Below are positions 17,891-26,386 of a stretch of 64,000 nt of DNA, piece after piece. A model generated the notes under the pieces. It was not told the DNA's origin, did not search any database, and worked only from the letters and a program-made list of their open reading frames with translations. The translations under genes were made by a program, and so were the position numbers. Source of the stretch: CAVRUF01 sp963716005 (GTDB taxonomy: Bacteria > Actinomycetota > Thermoleophilia > Gaiellales > Gaiellaceae); assembly GCA_963716005.1 (NCBI GenBank), contig OY970285.1, positions 682,001-746,000 on the forward strand. The letters run 5' to 3'. Each line of letters starts with the position of its first letter. Position 1 is the stretch's first letter.

Positions 17891-19795
17891 ATGAAAATTG
17901 CTGCGGCGGTGGCGCTCTTCGCGTTCCTTGTCCTTGTGTCGAGCGCGCCCGCGGCGGACCGGGCAGCGCCGAAGATCACCTCGGCGGTGATGCAGGACGC
18001 GGATCGTGACGGCCGCGCGGACGGCGTGCTCGTCACCTTCTCGGAGAAGATCCGGCACGCGAGCGACACGAAGAAGCCGTTTCCGCTGGCAGTCGCCGGC
18101 TACACCGTGAAGAGCGTGGGCGCGGCAAAGGGCAAGACAGTGCTCGTGAAGCTCGTCGAGAAGGGCGCGGCGGACTACGCCGCCCGGCCGAAAACGAGCT
18201 ACGCGCGGACGAAGTCGAAGCCGGTGAGCGACCGGGCCGGGAACCAGGCTACGAATCAGCGGTTCTCGGGCACGCTGGCGCACGGGCGCGACCGGGACGG
18301 GGACGGGCATGCGTCGCCGTCCGATTGCGCGCCCGATAACGGCTCCGTCCATCCGGGCGCGACAGATCTGCCCGACCTCTCGTTCGCGGACGCGAACTGC
18401 GACGGCATCGACGGGAACGAGGCGCAGTCTGTGTTCGTCGCGCCGTCCGGCGACGACCTCCTCTCGGGAACGAAGGCGCAGCCGAAGCGTACGATCGACG
18501 CCGCGCTCGCGACGGCGCAGGCGGCCGGGCGTGCCTCGGTCATCGTCCAGTCGGGGTCGTATCCCGTCGTCTCCGCCCGCACCGACATCGGGATCTACGG
18601 CGCCTACAACGCCACGTGGAACCGTGAGGTCGGTCTTGCGGCGACGACGGTCGTGACCGGCTCGCCACAGGCGCTCCTCGCGGACGGCGACACAGGGGTC
18701 ACGCTCCAGCTCTTGACGTTCGCGGGCACCCTGGCGGGCGCGAACACGTACGGGATCCGCGCCGTGAACGGGTCGGCGCTGACGCTCCAGTCCGTGTTCG
18801 TGCTGGCGGCCGCGGGTGCCTCCGGTGCACCGGGGCCGGTGGGAAATCCGGGCGCGACGGGAAACAGCGGCGCCAGCGGGGCCGACGGCGGAGCCGGGGG
18901 CACGAGCGCCCTCGGTTGCCTCGGAGGCACCAGCGCGCTGGCCGTCATCGGCGTGGGCGCAGGCGGCACGGGTGGAGACGGGCAGACGCCTGCCGGGGGC
19001 GGGACGATCGGGCTCGGTGGAAGCCCAGGCTCATCGGGAAGCTGCTCGCTCACGAGTTCCTCGAACGGGGGCGGCGCTCCCGACAACGCGACAGCGGGCG
19101 GCCCAGGCGATCCTGGGGCCGGAGGCGCCGGCGGCATGCCGGACCTGCCGGCCGTGGCAGGAGCGGAGTGGACGCCCCGCGCCGGCCAGAACGGTGCGCT
19201 CGGCAAGCCGGGCGGCGGCGGTGGCGCGGGCGGAGGAGGAGGCGGGACGGCGAACGGAACCAACTTCTTCTGCGACAACTGTGCGGCAATCCCAGGCGGG
19301 CGCGGGGGCGGCGGCGGCGCGGGTGGCGCCGGCGGTCAGCCGGGGTCCGGCGGAGGCGGCGGGGGCGGCTCCTTCGGCATCTACCTCTCGAACTCGACCG
19401 TGACCGCGACGGGCGGCTCGATCAGCGCCGGGAACGGCGGAGCAGGCGGTGCGGGCGGCGGAGGTGGCGCCGGCGGCGACGGTGGCCTCGGCGGCAGCGG
19501 GCAGGCGGGTGGATCGCGCGGCGGGTGCGGGCTCGGGTCGGCGCGCTTCGGCGGCGCGGGCGCAAACGGCAAGCCCGGCGGCAGGGGCGGCGACGGCGGC
19601 GCGGGCGGGGGCGGAGCCGGCGGCCCGTCGATCGGCGTTTTCCGCGGCGGAACCAGCACCTTCTCCTCGAGCGGCGGCACGACGATCACATTCGGGACGC
19701 CGGGCCAGGGCGGCACGAGCCCGGCCGGCGGCGCAAGCAACGGCGCCGTCGGGACGTCCGGTGCGATCGTTCCCGCGCTGCCCGTCGCGTTCTAG
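17891..19795 (+). CDS. Secreted glycine-rich repeat protein
   Basis: The 634-residue protein has a signal peptide (cleavage likely after SSAPA), an Ig-like N-terminal region (to about residue 130), a calcium-type loop segment DRDGDGHASPSDCAPDNGSV with DANCDGIDGNE, then a SGTKAQPKRTIDAALATA segment typical of right-handed beta-helix surface proteins. From about residue 310 it becomes collagen- and PGRS-like, over 40 percent glycine with Gly-Gly-X runs interrupted by a few Cys-containing patches. It should be a cell-surface or extracellular protein. TACCGT lies six bases before the ATG, so it is probably leaderless. The stop interlocks with fbiC in a CTAG. Confidence 0.75.
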   Translation: MKIAAAVALFAFLVLVSSAPAADRAAPKITSAVMQDADRDGRADGVLVTFSEKIRHASDTKKPFPLAVAGYTVKSVGAAKGKTVLVKLVEKGAADYAARPKTSYARTKSKPVSDRAGNQATNQRFSGTLAHGRDRDGDGHASPSDCAPDNGSVHPGATDLPDLSFADANCDGIDGNEAQSVFVAPSGDDLLSGTKAQPKRTIDAALATAQAAGRASVIVQSGSYPVVSARTDIGIYGAYNATWNREVGLAATTVVTGSPQALLADGDTGVTLQLLTFAGTLAGANTYGIRAVNGSALTLQSVFVLAAAGASGAPGPVGNPGATGNSGASGADGGAGGTSALGCLGGTSALAVIGVGAGGTGGDGQTPAGGGTIGLGGSPGSSGSCSLTSSSNGGGAPDNATAGGPGDPGAGGAGGMPDLPAVAGAEWTPRAGQNGALGKPGGGGGAGGGGGGTANGTNFFCDNCAAIPGGRGGGGGAGGAGGQPGSGGGGGGGSFGIYLSNSTVTATGGSISAGNGGAGGAGGGGGAGGDGGLGGSGQAGGSRGGCGLGSARFGGAGANGKPGGRGGDGGAGGGGAGGPSIGVFRGGTSTFSSSGGTTITFGTPGQGGTSPAGGASNGAVGTSGAIVPALPVAF

Positions 19796-21300
19796 CCGAC
19801 CGCTAGCCCAGGGCGGACAAGGCGCCTCGGGCGGCGGAGCTTCGCGTCGTTCACGCTGGGGTTCACGGGCTCGGCGAGCGGCGCGGCGCCGAACGACGCG
19901 CGCGTGCGCTCGCGATCCGGCGTGCCGTACAGCGTCGTCCGCTGTCGCGGGGTGCGGCCGAGCGCGCGGATGGCTTCCTCCATCAGCTCGGGCCCGAGCT
20001 CCTGGCCGTGCTCGGCGCCCGCCGCGCGTGAGATCGACTCGTTCATGAGCGTCCCGCCGAGGTCGTTCGCTCCTGCTTGGAGCGCGGCCTGCGCGCCGGC
20101 GACGCCGAGCTTCACCCAGGACGCCTGGACGTTCGTGATCCAGGGGTGCAGCGCGAGCCGTCCAACCGCGTGCATGAGGAGCGCCTCGCGGAACGTCGGG
20201 CCCGAGCGCGCGTGCCCCTTGAGCGCGATGGGCGCCTCCATGTGCACGAACGGGAGCGGGACGAACTCGGTAAAGCCGCCCGTCCGCTTCTGCTGCTCGC
20301 GCAGCTCGATCAGGTGACGCGCCCAGGAGCGCGGGCCCTCGACAGAGCCGAACATGATCGTCGTCGTCGAGCGGAGTCCGGCTCGGTGGGCCGCATCGTG
20401 CACCTCGAGCCACTGGGCCGTGTTCACCTTGTCCGGGCAGAGGGCGGCGCGGATGTCGTCGTCGAGGATCTCCGCCGCCGTGCCGGGGAGCGACGCGAGG
20501 CCTTCATCCCTTAGTTGCTCGAGGTAGTCGGGGAGGTCGACTCCGAGCGTCGCCGCGCCCTGCCAGACCTCGAGTGCAGAGAACGCGTGCACGTGGATCC
20601 CGGGGACCGCCTCCTTCACGGCGGCGACGATCTCGAGGTACGTGTCGCCCGTGAAGGCGGGGTGGATGCCTCCCTGGAGGCAGATCTCGGTCGCGCCGCG
20701 CTCCCAGGCTTCGCGCGCGCGACGGGCGATCTCGTCCGTCGGCACGACGTACGGCTCCCCGCGCAAATTCGCGGCGAGCTTGCCCTTGGAGAAGGCGCAG
20801 AAGCCGCAGCGGAAGTAGCAGACGTTCGTGTAGTTGACGTTCCGGGTGACGACGTAGCTGACCTTGTCGCCGCTCACCTCGCGGCGCAGGCCGTCGGCCG
20901 CGCCGAGCACGGCCGTGAGCTCGCGCCCGCGCGCTTCGAAGAGCGCGGTGATCTCGTCCTCGTCGAGCTCGCGGCCGGCGCCGGCGTTCGAGAGCGCCGC
21001 CGCGACGGCCCCGAGTGTCTGGCCGTGTCCGTTCCGGCCGTTGTGGATCAACTGGCCCAAAGCCGGCGCGCTTCCGTTACTGACACGTGCGAACTCCCCC
21101 GGTACCGTTTGAAGTAGGGGTGGGGGAGCCTCCCGGTTGTCGGGCACGCGCGAGAGGAGCGAGGAAGGCGGCGGGATCGACGCTCCTGCGTGCCAGGCGT
21201 CCTCTCGGGCCAGGCCCGTCGCGTCCGCGGCTCGGAGAATCGCCGGGGCCACGCAAGGATCCGCCCAGCGGGCGAGGTCGGCCACGTACTCCGGGTACAC
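19792..21300 (-). CDS. fbiC: F0 synthase, CofH half of FbiC (frameshifted from CofG half)
   Basis: This frame holds the last 40 residues of the CofG half, a linker and the CofH half of a fused FbiC. The radical-SAM cluster motif of CofH is CYFRCGFCAFSKGK, followed by ATEICLQGGIHPAFTGD and HVHAFSALEVWQGA. CofH joins tyrosine to the pyrimidine precursor and CofG closes the deazaflavin ring to make F0, the F420 chromophore. The 5' end of this frame (AVYPEYVADLARWADP) continues CofG homology, showing that one gene is split by a frameshift near 21350. The intact gene would span 19792-22291 and encode about 833 residues, close to mycobacterial FbiC. Confidence 0.85.
   Translation of the reverse strand: MYPEYVADLARWADPCVAPAILRAADATGLAREDAWHAGASIPPPSSLLSRVPDNREAPPPLLQTVPGEFARVSNGSAPALGQLIHNGRNGHGQTLGAVAAALSNAGAGRELDEDEITALFEARGRELTAVLGAADGLRREVSGDKVSYVVTRNVNYTNVCYFRCGFCAFSKGKLAANLRGEPYVVPTDEIARRAREAWERGATEICLQGGIHPAFTGDTYLEIVAAVKEAVPGIHVHAFSALEVWQGAATLGVDLPDYLEQLRDEGLASLPGTAAEILDDDIRAALCPDKVNTAQWLEVHDAAHRAGLRSTTTIMFGSVEGPRSWARHLIELREQQKRTGGFTEFVPLPFVHMEAPIALKGHARSGPTFREALLMHAVGRLALHPWITNVQASWVKLGVAGAQAALQAGANDLGGTLMNESISRAAGAEHGQELGPELMEEAIRALGRTPRQRTTLYGTPDRERTRASFGAAPLAEPVNPSVNDAKLRRPRRLVRPGLAVG
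21075..21140 (+). repeat. Possible promoter/stem-loop module, copy F (inside fbiC linker)
   Basis: CTGACA (21080-21085), a 17-base spacer beginning CGTGCGAACTCCCCC, and TACCGT (21103-21108) repeat the spacing and core of the dispersed module, followed by a G-rich run and the short hairpin GGGAGCCTCCC. It lies on the strand opposite fbiC, within the poorly conserved linker between the CofG and CofH halves. It lacks the GTGCCAGA flank of copies A and B, so coincidence or an old insertion are both possible. Confidence 0.35.
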
Positions 21301-22291
21301 GGCGAGCCGCGGGGCCAGCTCCAGCCCTGCCGCCTCCGTCGCCGCCGCGCAGCCGCTCGATCTCCGGCCACGGTGCCTCCGGATTGACGTGATCGAGCGT
21401 CACCGGCGACACGCCGCCCCAGTCGTCGATGCCGGCCTCGAGCAGGCGGGGGAAATCGTCGTACGAGAGGTTCGGCGGCGCCTGGATGTGCATCTCCGGC
21501 CCCAGCACGACGCGCGCCGTCGCGGCCGTCCACAGGAGCTCCTCGAGCGACGGCTCCGGCGCGCCCGCCATCTTCGTCCCCCGCTTCGCGCGGAAGTTCT
21601 GGACGATCACTTCCTGGATGTGGCCGTGCCGCTCGTGCAGATCGCGCAGCGCAAGCAGCGCGTCGAGCCGCTCCTCGCGGGTCTCGCCGATGCCGATGAG
21701 GACGCCGCTCGTGAACGGGATCCGCAGCTCACCGGCGAGCTCGATCGTCTCCAGCCGCCGCGCCGGAACCTTGTCCGGCGAGCCGAAATGCGGGCCGCCG
21801 CGTGCCGAGAGCCGATCGGACGTCGTCTCGAGCATGATCCCCTGCGACGCCGAGACGCCGCGCAGCAAGGCGAGCTCCTCGCGCGTCATCACGCCCGGGT
21901 TCGCGTGCGGCAGGAGCCCGGTCTCGGCGACGACGAGCTCGCACATCCGTGCGAGGTATTCGATCGTCGTCTCGCACCCGAGCTCGGCCAGCTCCTCGCG
22001 GGCGGCGCGATAGCGCAGCTCGGGCTTGTCGCCGAGGGTGAAGAGCGCCTCGTGGCAGCCGGCTGCCGCGCCGGCCCGAGCCACCTCGAGCACCTCGTCG
22101 GCCGTCATGTACGCGCGCTCGCCACGCCGCGGAGGCCCCGCGAACGTGCAGTAGTGGCAGACGTCCCGGCAGAGCTTCGTCAGCGGGATGAAGACCTTCG
22201 GCGAGTAGGTGACTACGCGTCCGTGGCCCTCCTCGCGCAGCGCGCGCGCCTCGGCGAGCAGGTCGTCGAGCGGACGGTCGACGAGGTTCAT
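21077..22291 (-). CDS. fbiC: F0 synthase, CofG half of FbiC (frameshifted)
   Basis: The frame begins at ATG 22291, overlapping the fbiD stop (ATGA), and encodes the CofG radical-SAM domain: FIPLTKLCRDVCHYCTF holds the three cluster cysteines, followed by KPELRYRAAREELAELG and IQAPPNLSYDDFPRLLEAGI. Homology stops at APWPEIERL near 21350; beyond that the frame runs on as an unrelated Arg/Gly-rich tail to a stop at 21077, while CofG homology resumes in the adjacent frame (ATEAAGLELAPRLAVYPEYV). A single-base indel in a GC-rich run explains this. The product as written would be non-functional; the sequence is probably an error. Confidence 0.82.
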   Translation of the reverse strand: MNLVDRPLDDLLAEARALREEGHGRVVTYSPKVFIPLTKLCRDVCHYCTFAGPPRRGERAYMTADEVLEVARAGAAAGCHEALFTLGDKPELRYRAAREELAELGCETTIEYLARMCELVVAETGLLPHANPGVMTREELALLRGVSASQGIMLETTSDRLSARGGPHFGSPDKVPARRLETIELAGELRIPFTSGVLIGIGETREERLDALLALRDLHERHGHIQEVIVQNFRAKRGTKMAGAPEPSLEELLWTAATARVVLGPEMHIQAPPNLSYDDFPRLLEAGIDDWGGVSPVTLDHVNPEAPWPEIERLRGGDGGGRAGAGPAARRVPGVRGRPRPLGGSLRGPGDSPSRGRDGPGPRGRLARRSVDPAAFLAPLARARQPGGSPTPTSNGTGGVRTCQ

Positions 22292-22842
22292 GCCGCGAAG
22301 ACCCGCTCGAGGTCGGCCGGCCGGTCGACGTCGAACGCGAGCGCCGGATCGTCTACGAGCACCGCCTCGATTCCGGCAGCGCGCGCACGAGCCACCGTGA
22401 CCGCGGCGCTTCCGGGAACGCCGAAGGCCGGCTCGACGAGCGACGGATCGCGGAACGCCAGCGCGCTCGTCCCGCCGTCCGCGGCCGGAACCAAGGCAAG
22501 CGGGTCGGCCGCGGCGACGAGCGCATCCAGGGAGTCCGCGGTCACGAACGGACAATCGGCCATGACGACGACCACACCGTTGCGAGCCCGCGGGTCCCGC
22601 AGCGCCGCGGCCAGCGCGGGCCCATGCCCTTCGCCGGAGTCCACGAGCACCGGAAACCCTCGTCCCATCCCGGGATCGGGCGTCACGACGAGCACGCCGC
22701 GAATCGACTGCGCAGCCGAGCACGCGGCCAGCACGCTGTCGAGCATCGCCACGACGAGCCGCTCGCGCTCGGCCGGCGCCAGGGCGGGGGCGAGCCGCGT
22801 CTTGGCGTTCGAAAGGCTCTTGACCGGCACGATCGCGAGCAC
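22288..22842 (-). CDS. fbiD: 2-phospho-L-lactate (phosphoenolpyruvate) guanylyltransferase
   Basis: The 184-residue nucleotidyltransferase (CofC/FbiD) activates phospholactate or phosphoenolpyruvate with GTP for F420 assembly by FbiA. The N-terminal VPVKSLSNAKTRLAPALAPA motif and VVVMADCPFVTADSLDALVA with the metal Asp are typical, as is AFDVDRPADLERV near the end. The GTG start lies six bases after TATGCT on the minus strand, so it is probably leaderless. Its stop overlaps the fbiC start (ATGA), which couples guanylation to F0 synthesis. Confidence 0.9.
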   Translation of the reverse strand: MLAIVPVKSLSNAKTRLAPALAPAERERLVVAMLDSVLAACSAAQSIRGVLVVTPDPGMGRGFPVLVDSGEGHGPALAAALRDPRARNGVVVVMADCPFVTADSLDALVAAADPLALVPAADGGTSALAFRDPSLVEPAFGVPGSAAVTVARARAAGIEAVLVDDPALAFDVDRPADLERVFAA

Positions 22843-22879
22843 ACGCTGAGCATACGCAGCGGCTCCGCGGTTGCGCCGC

Positions 22880-23602
22880 CTACTTTTCGACTTCGTCCAC
22901 GAGGTCTCGGATGCGGGCGCGGGCGTCCGACAGGATCGGCTCGCCGTGGCCGACGGTCAGGATCTCCGGCTCCATCTCGGCCAGGCGGCGCAACGTGGCG
23001 CGGTGCTCGCGTTCGTTCAGCGTGAACGACGGCCAGCCGGGGAGGAACGACGGCCAGGTCGCGATCGCGTCGCCGGCGATCAGCGCGTTGCGCTCCGGCC
23101 ACCAGAACGCGAGGTGACCCGGGGAGTGGCCGGCGGCGTCGAGCACGTGCAGCGGCCCGATGCGGTCGCCCCCCGCGACGGTGTGGTCGACCTTGCGCGG
23201 CGGATGCTTCCCGAACCCGAGCGCGGATCCGAACTGGAACGGGAAGTACGTCCGCAGCGGCTTGCTCGGGATGAGGCTGACCCGCTGCGCCTCGCGGTCG
23301 CCGCCGACGATGTCCGCCTCCCACGGGTGCGCGTGCACGGTCGCGCCGGTGACGTCGGCCAGGGCCGCGAGCCCGCCGAGGTGCGAGCGGTGTCCGTGCG
23401 TGATCACGATGTTGCGCAGGTCGGAGGGCTGCTTCCCGAGCTGCTCGAGCAGCGCCAGGATCCGCTTGCCGTCGGTGTCGAAGAGCGTGTCCACGAGCGT
23501 CAGCTCGTTCCCGTCGTCGCAGAGGAACGCATGGACGCGGCCGCCCTTCTTCTGCTTGAGACTCCACAGCCCCGGCGTGATCTCGACGGCGCCCTCGCTC
23601 AT
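22880..23602 (-). CDS. MBL-fold metallo-hydrolase with altered metal motif
   Basis: The 240-residue protein has a metallo-beta-lactamase fold: VDTLFDTDGKRILALLE, then IVITHGHRSHLGGLAALAD, HVLDAAGHSPGHLAFWWPE, LIAGDAIATWPSF and TVGHGEPILS. The usual HxHxDH motif reads HGHRSH, so the Asp that helps bind the second zinc is Ser. It may bind one metal or act differently from glyoxalase II-like members. The ATG overlaps the heme peroxidase stop (ATGA), so the two are coupled. It ends 37 bases before fbiD, which has its own -10 box. Confidence 0.83.
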   Translation of the reverse strand: MSEGAVEITPGLWSLKQKKGGRVHAFLCDDGNELTLVDTLFDTDGKRILALLEQLGKQPSDLRNIVITHGHRSHLGGLAALADVTGATVHAHPWEADIVGGDREAQRVSLIPSKPLRTYFPFQFGSALGFGKHPPRKVDHTVAGGDRIGPLHVLDAAGHSPGHLAFWWPERNALIAGDAIATWPSFLPGWPSFTLNEREHRATLRRLAEMEPEILTVGHGEPILSDARARIRDLVDEVEK

Positions 23603-25383
23603 GCGACGTGGTTCCAGGGAGCGAACGCGTTGTCGACGCCGCGCAGCGCCGGCTCGAGCTCGGGGTAGTGGCGCAGGAGCACGTCGCTCATGGTCGTCTC
23701 CTGCACCCAGCTGGAAGCCCGGTCGGCGAGTAGATCTCCGGCCGGTAGTCGCGCGTGAAGAAGCGGTCGCTCTTGAGGCGCCGCGACGCCATGAGGACGA
23801 ACACGCGGAAGGCGGTGTCGCTGAACCCGAACCCTTTGGGCAGCGGCTCGGCGTAGAGCCCGACCATCAGGTCGAGGTTGTCGATGTCCCCGTAGACACG
23901 CTCGAGCTCCTCGGCGGTCTGCGGCTTCTTCGTCAGGTCCTCGAACGACTTGACGCGCCGCTTGTGGAAGAGCTCGCCGGAAGTCGTTGTAGCGGGGGAC
24001 GCCTCGTTCCCGGGTGCGCATGATGTCGACCGCCGCGAGGTCGAGGGCCGTCCCGTCGGGCCGCTTCAGCTCCTGGAGGAAGCGCGGGTAGTTGTGCAGC
24101 GTGATCGCGCCCGGATGCGAGACGCCGAAGGAGTAGAGCGAGTTCGCGACGCCCAGCTCGATCAGCCGGTCGCGGGTCTGGAGCGCGCCGATCTCCGGGA
24201 ACGTCAGCTCGTGCGTCACCTGGTCGCTGTCGAGCGAGCGGAACGTGAAGTCGTCCGGCAGCAGCGGATGCATGCGGTAGACGGCCACGAACTCCTCGGT
24301 CAGCGAATACGGGGCCGTGTGGTGGTTCGTGGGCGAGCCGGGGATGCCGCTCAGCACTTCGCTCCGGCCGATGCGCCCGAACTTCTTGGTGAAGCGCTCG
24401 CCCATGAGGCCCCACCAGTTCGCGTTCATCCCGAGCTTCGTCGTCGGGTGCGCGACGATCGCCGGCGTCCACTCGACCGTGTGGATCTTCGCGATCAGCG
24501 CCGAGTTCACGAGTCGGCCGCGGTCGAAGAGGTCGTCGTCCGTCCACGACGGGTTCTCCTCGTGGAGCGCGTCGCAGATCGCGTTGTGCTCGAGGGAGAA
24601 GAGCGTGTGCAGAAGCCCGAGGCCGAGCCAGAAGTTCGCCGCGACGCCCTCGAGATCGACGTGCTCGGCGAGATCGGCGGGGAGGAGGCCCTGCTCGTCG
24701 ATCCGCAGCCTGCCGCCGGTGCCCTCGCGGATCGCGTGCGCGAAGCCCGCGTCCGAGCCGTAGATCTGCGAGCCGTCCCACCAATGGCTGTCGGCCGTGA
24801 CGAACGTCGGCGGCGTCGAAGGGTCGTCGTCGGAGGTCGGGTCGCGGCGCGTCCGCGGGATCTTCATCGGGCGCTCGGGCCAGGTGTCGTCTCCAGCGAC
24901 CGCGACCTCCCAGGGCCGGTCGATCTCGTTCTTGCCGTGGCTGAACCAGTCGTGCACCTCGAACTGGAGCCACGCGCCGGCGAGCAGGTTCAGCGTCGAC
25001 GCCGGGATGAAGCGCTCGCGCGTGAGCAGCTCGCGGCTGACGGTGCGCGCGTTCGGCTCGAGGATCGCGGGCTCGTCCAGCGGGAACGTGCGGTCGATCG
25101 GCACGTTGCGCCCGAAGCGCGAGCCGATCGCGCCCATGTGCGGGTCGCTCAGGTCGTTGTAGGTGCCGTCCATCGAGCGGGCGCGCAGGTAGCGGGCGGG
25201 TACGCCGCCGGGCGGCGGAGGGGGCGCGTGCGCGGTTTCCGTGTCGTAGAGGTTCTCCCGCCGCAGCCGCGTACGGATCCCGGCCACGGTGTAGACGCCG
25301 AGGAAGCGCGGCAGGCGGTCCCAGCCGAAGCGGCGGTCGAGCGCTGCGGCGGTCTTGACGATCAGCGGCGAGAGGAAGGACAT
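23599..25383 (-). CDS. Animal-type heme peroxidase (frameshifted)
   Basis: The N-terminal 450 residues match the peroxinectin/cyclooxygenase-like heme peroxidase family found in some bacteria: LNLLAGAWLQFEVHDWFSHG with the distal His, WWDGSQIYGSD, LEHNAICDALHEENP and YRMHPLLPDDF. Near 23982 the frame switches (an extra C after TTCCGG) and homology continues in the next frame (KRRVKSFEDLTKKPQTAEEL, GDIDNLDLMVGLYAEP); near 23715 it switches back to give QETTMSDVLLRHYPEL. The intact product would be about 594 residues. Two compensating indels leave a garbled 90-residue block. No signal peptide is evident. The MBL gene downstream is coupled. Confidence 0.78.
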   Translation of the reverse strand: MSFLSPLIVKTAAALDRRFGWDRLPRFLGVYTVAGIRTRLRRENLYDTETAHAPPPPPGGVPARYLRARSMDGTYNDLSDPHMGAIGSRFGRNVPIDRTFPLDEPAILEPNARTVSRELLTRERFIPASTLNLLAGAWLQFEVHDWFSHGKNEIDRPWEVAVAGDDTWPERPMKIPRTRRDPTSDDDPSTPPTFVTADSHWWDGSQIYGSDAGFAHAIREGTGGRLRIDEQGLLPADLAEHVDLEGVAANFWLGLGLLHTLFSLEHNAICDALHEENPSWTDDDLFDRGRLVNSALIAKIHTVEWTPAIVAHPTTKLGMNANWWGLMGERFTKKFGRIGRSEVLSGIPGSPTNHHTAPYSLTEEFVAVYRMHPLLPDDFTFRSLDSDQVTHELTFPEIGALQTRDRLIELGVANSLYSFGVSHPGAITLHNYPRFLQELKRPDGTALDLAAVDIMRTRERGVPRYNDFRRALPQAARQVVRGPDEEAADRRGARACLRGHRQPRPDGRALRRAAAQRVRVQRHRLPRVRPHGVAAPQERPLLHARLPAGDLLADRASSWVQETTMSDVLLRHYPELEPALRGVDNAFAPWNHVA

Positions 25384-25397
25384 GACGCGGCTCCGCG

Positions 25398-25426
25398 ATC
25401 CTTCTCCTTCGTGGCGTCGGTGTCAA
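25398..25426 (-). promoter_or_regulatory. Promoter of the heme peroxidase gene
   Basis: On the minus strand a perfect -35 TTGACA (25426-25421) is followed by a 17-base spacer and AAGGAT (25403-25398), with the peroxidase ATG 14 bases further on at 25383. This is the best classical sigma-70 type promoter in the window. Confidence 0.55.
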
Positions 25427-25462
25427 CGAAAGTCATCGCGGCCGCGCGGGTAGCGTGGCGCC

Positions 25463-26386
25463 ATGCGTCCCTATGCGGTGCTCTGCGGCGGGCTCGGCGG
25501 CTCGCGCTTCGTCGACTCGCTCGCCCGTGCCGCGGGGCCGGAGAAGGTCACGGCGATCGGCAACGTCGGGGACGACATCGAGATCCTCGGGCTGCACATC
25601 TCGCCGGATCTGGACACGGTGCTCTACACGCTCGCCGGGCTCCTCGACGAGGAGCGCGGCTGGGGCGTTCGCGACGAAAGCTACGCGGCGCTCGACCAGG
25701 TGCGCGCGCTCGGCGGCGAGTCCTGGTTCACGCTCGGCGACCGCGACATCGGGCTGCATCTGGTCCGCGCTGCCGCGCTGCGGGACGGCGCGCCTCTTTC
25801 GGAGACGTTCGCCCGGTTGGCCGCGGCGCTCGACGTGGACGTGCGGCTCCTGCCGGCGACGGACGACGTGCTGCGTACGCGGATCGTCACCGCCGAAGGC
25901 GAGCTCGCGTTCCAGGACTGGTTCGTGGCGCGACGGCATGCCGATCCGGTGCTCGGCGTGCAGTTCGAAGGCGCGGAGGAAGCGCGTCCCGGCCCCGGGG
26001 TGCTCGACGCCATCCGCGACGCTGAGACCGTGTTCTTCGCACCGTCGAATCCGTTCGTCTCGATCCACCCGATCCTGGCCGTGCCCGGCGTTGAGGAGGC
26101 TGTCGCGCAGCACCCGAACGTGATCGCGATCTCCCCGATCGTCGGCGGCCAGGCGCTGCGCGGCCCGCTCGAGGAGATGCTCCTCACGCTGGGGCACGAG
26201 TCGAGCGCGGTCGGCGTCGCCCAGCTCTACGCGGAGATGGCCGACGGGTTCGTCGTCGACTCCGAGGACGCCGAGCTCACCGAGCGGATCGAGGCGCTCG
26301 GCCTTCGGGCTATCGTGGCGCCCATCGTGATGGCCGAGCCCGCAACGCGCGCCGATGTCGGACGCGCGATCCTGGACGCGCTGTGA
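25463..26386 (+). CDS. fbiA: 2-phospho-L-lactate transferase (F420 biosynthesis)
   Basis: FbiA/CofD moves the activated phospholactyl or phosphoenolpyruvyl group onto F0. The 307-residue product shows the family's N-terminal VLCGGLGGSRFVDSLARA, then VTAIGNVGDDIEILGLHISP, FFAPSNPFVSIHPILAVPGV and VIAISPIVGGQALRGP. The ATG is six bases after TAGCGT (25451-25456), so it is probably leaderless. It starts a plus-strand run fbiA-npdG-fbiB whose members overlap or abut, and diverges from the peroxidase operon. Confidence 0.94.
   Translation: MRPYAVLCGGLGGSRFVDSLARAAGPEKVTAIGNVGDDIEILGLHISPDLDTVLYTLAGLLDEERGWGVRDESYAALDQVRALGGESWFTLGDRDIGLHLVRAAALRDGAPLSETFARLAAALDVDVRLLPATDDVLRTRIVTAEGELAFQDWFVARRHADPVLGVQFEGAEEARPGPGVLDAIRDAETVFFAPSNPFVSIHPILAVPGVEEAVAQHPNVIAISPIVGGQALRGPLEEMLLTLGHESSAVGVAQLYAEMADGFVVDSEDAELTERIEALGLRAIVAPIVMAEPATRADVGRAILDAL

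Noticed and set aside
16208..18352. 714-codon minus-strand frame opposite the hydantoinase gene
   Set aside because: Same antisense composition bias; the plus-strand gene has complete catalytic motifs.
18800..19760. GGC-rich tandem repeats as a CRISPR or minisatellite array
   Set aside because: Repeats are imperfect codon-level Gly-Gly-X runs in a long open frame, with no spacers or conserved repeat unit.
21075..21140. Copy F as evidence that cofG and cofH are separate genes with an intergenic promoter
   Set aside because: The promoter-like sequence is on the opposite strand, and the linker is open in the frame of both halves once the frameshift is corrected, as in fused FbiC.
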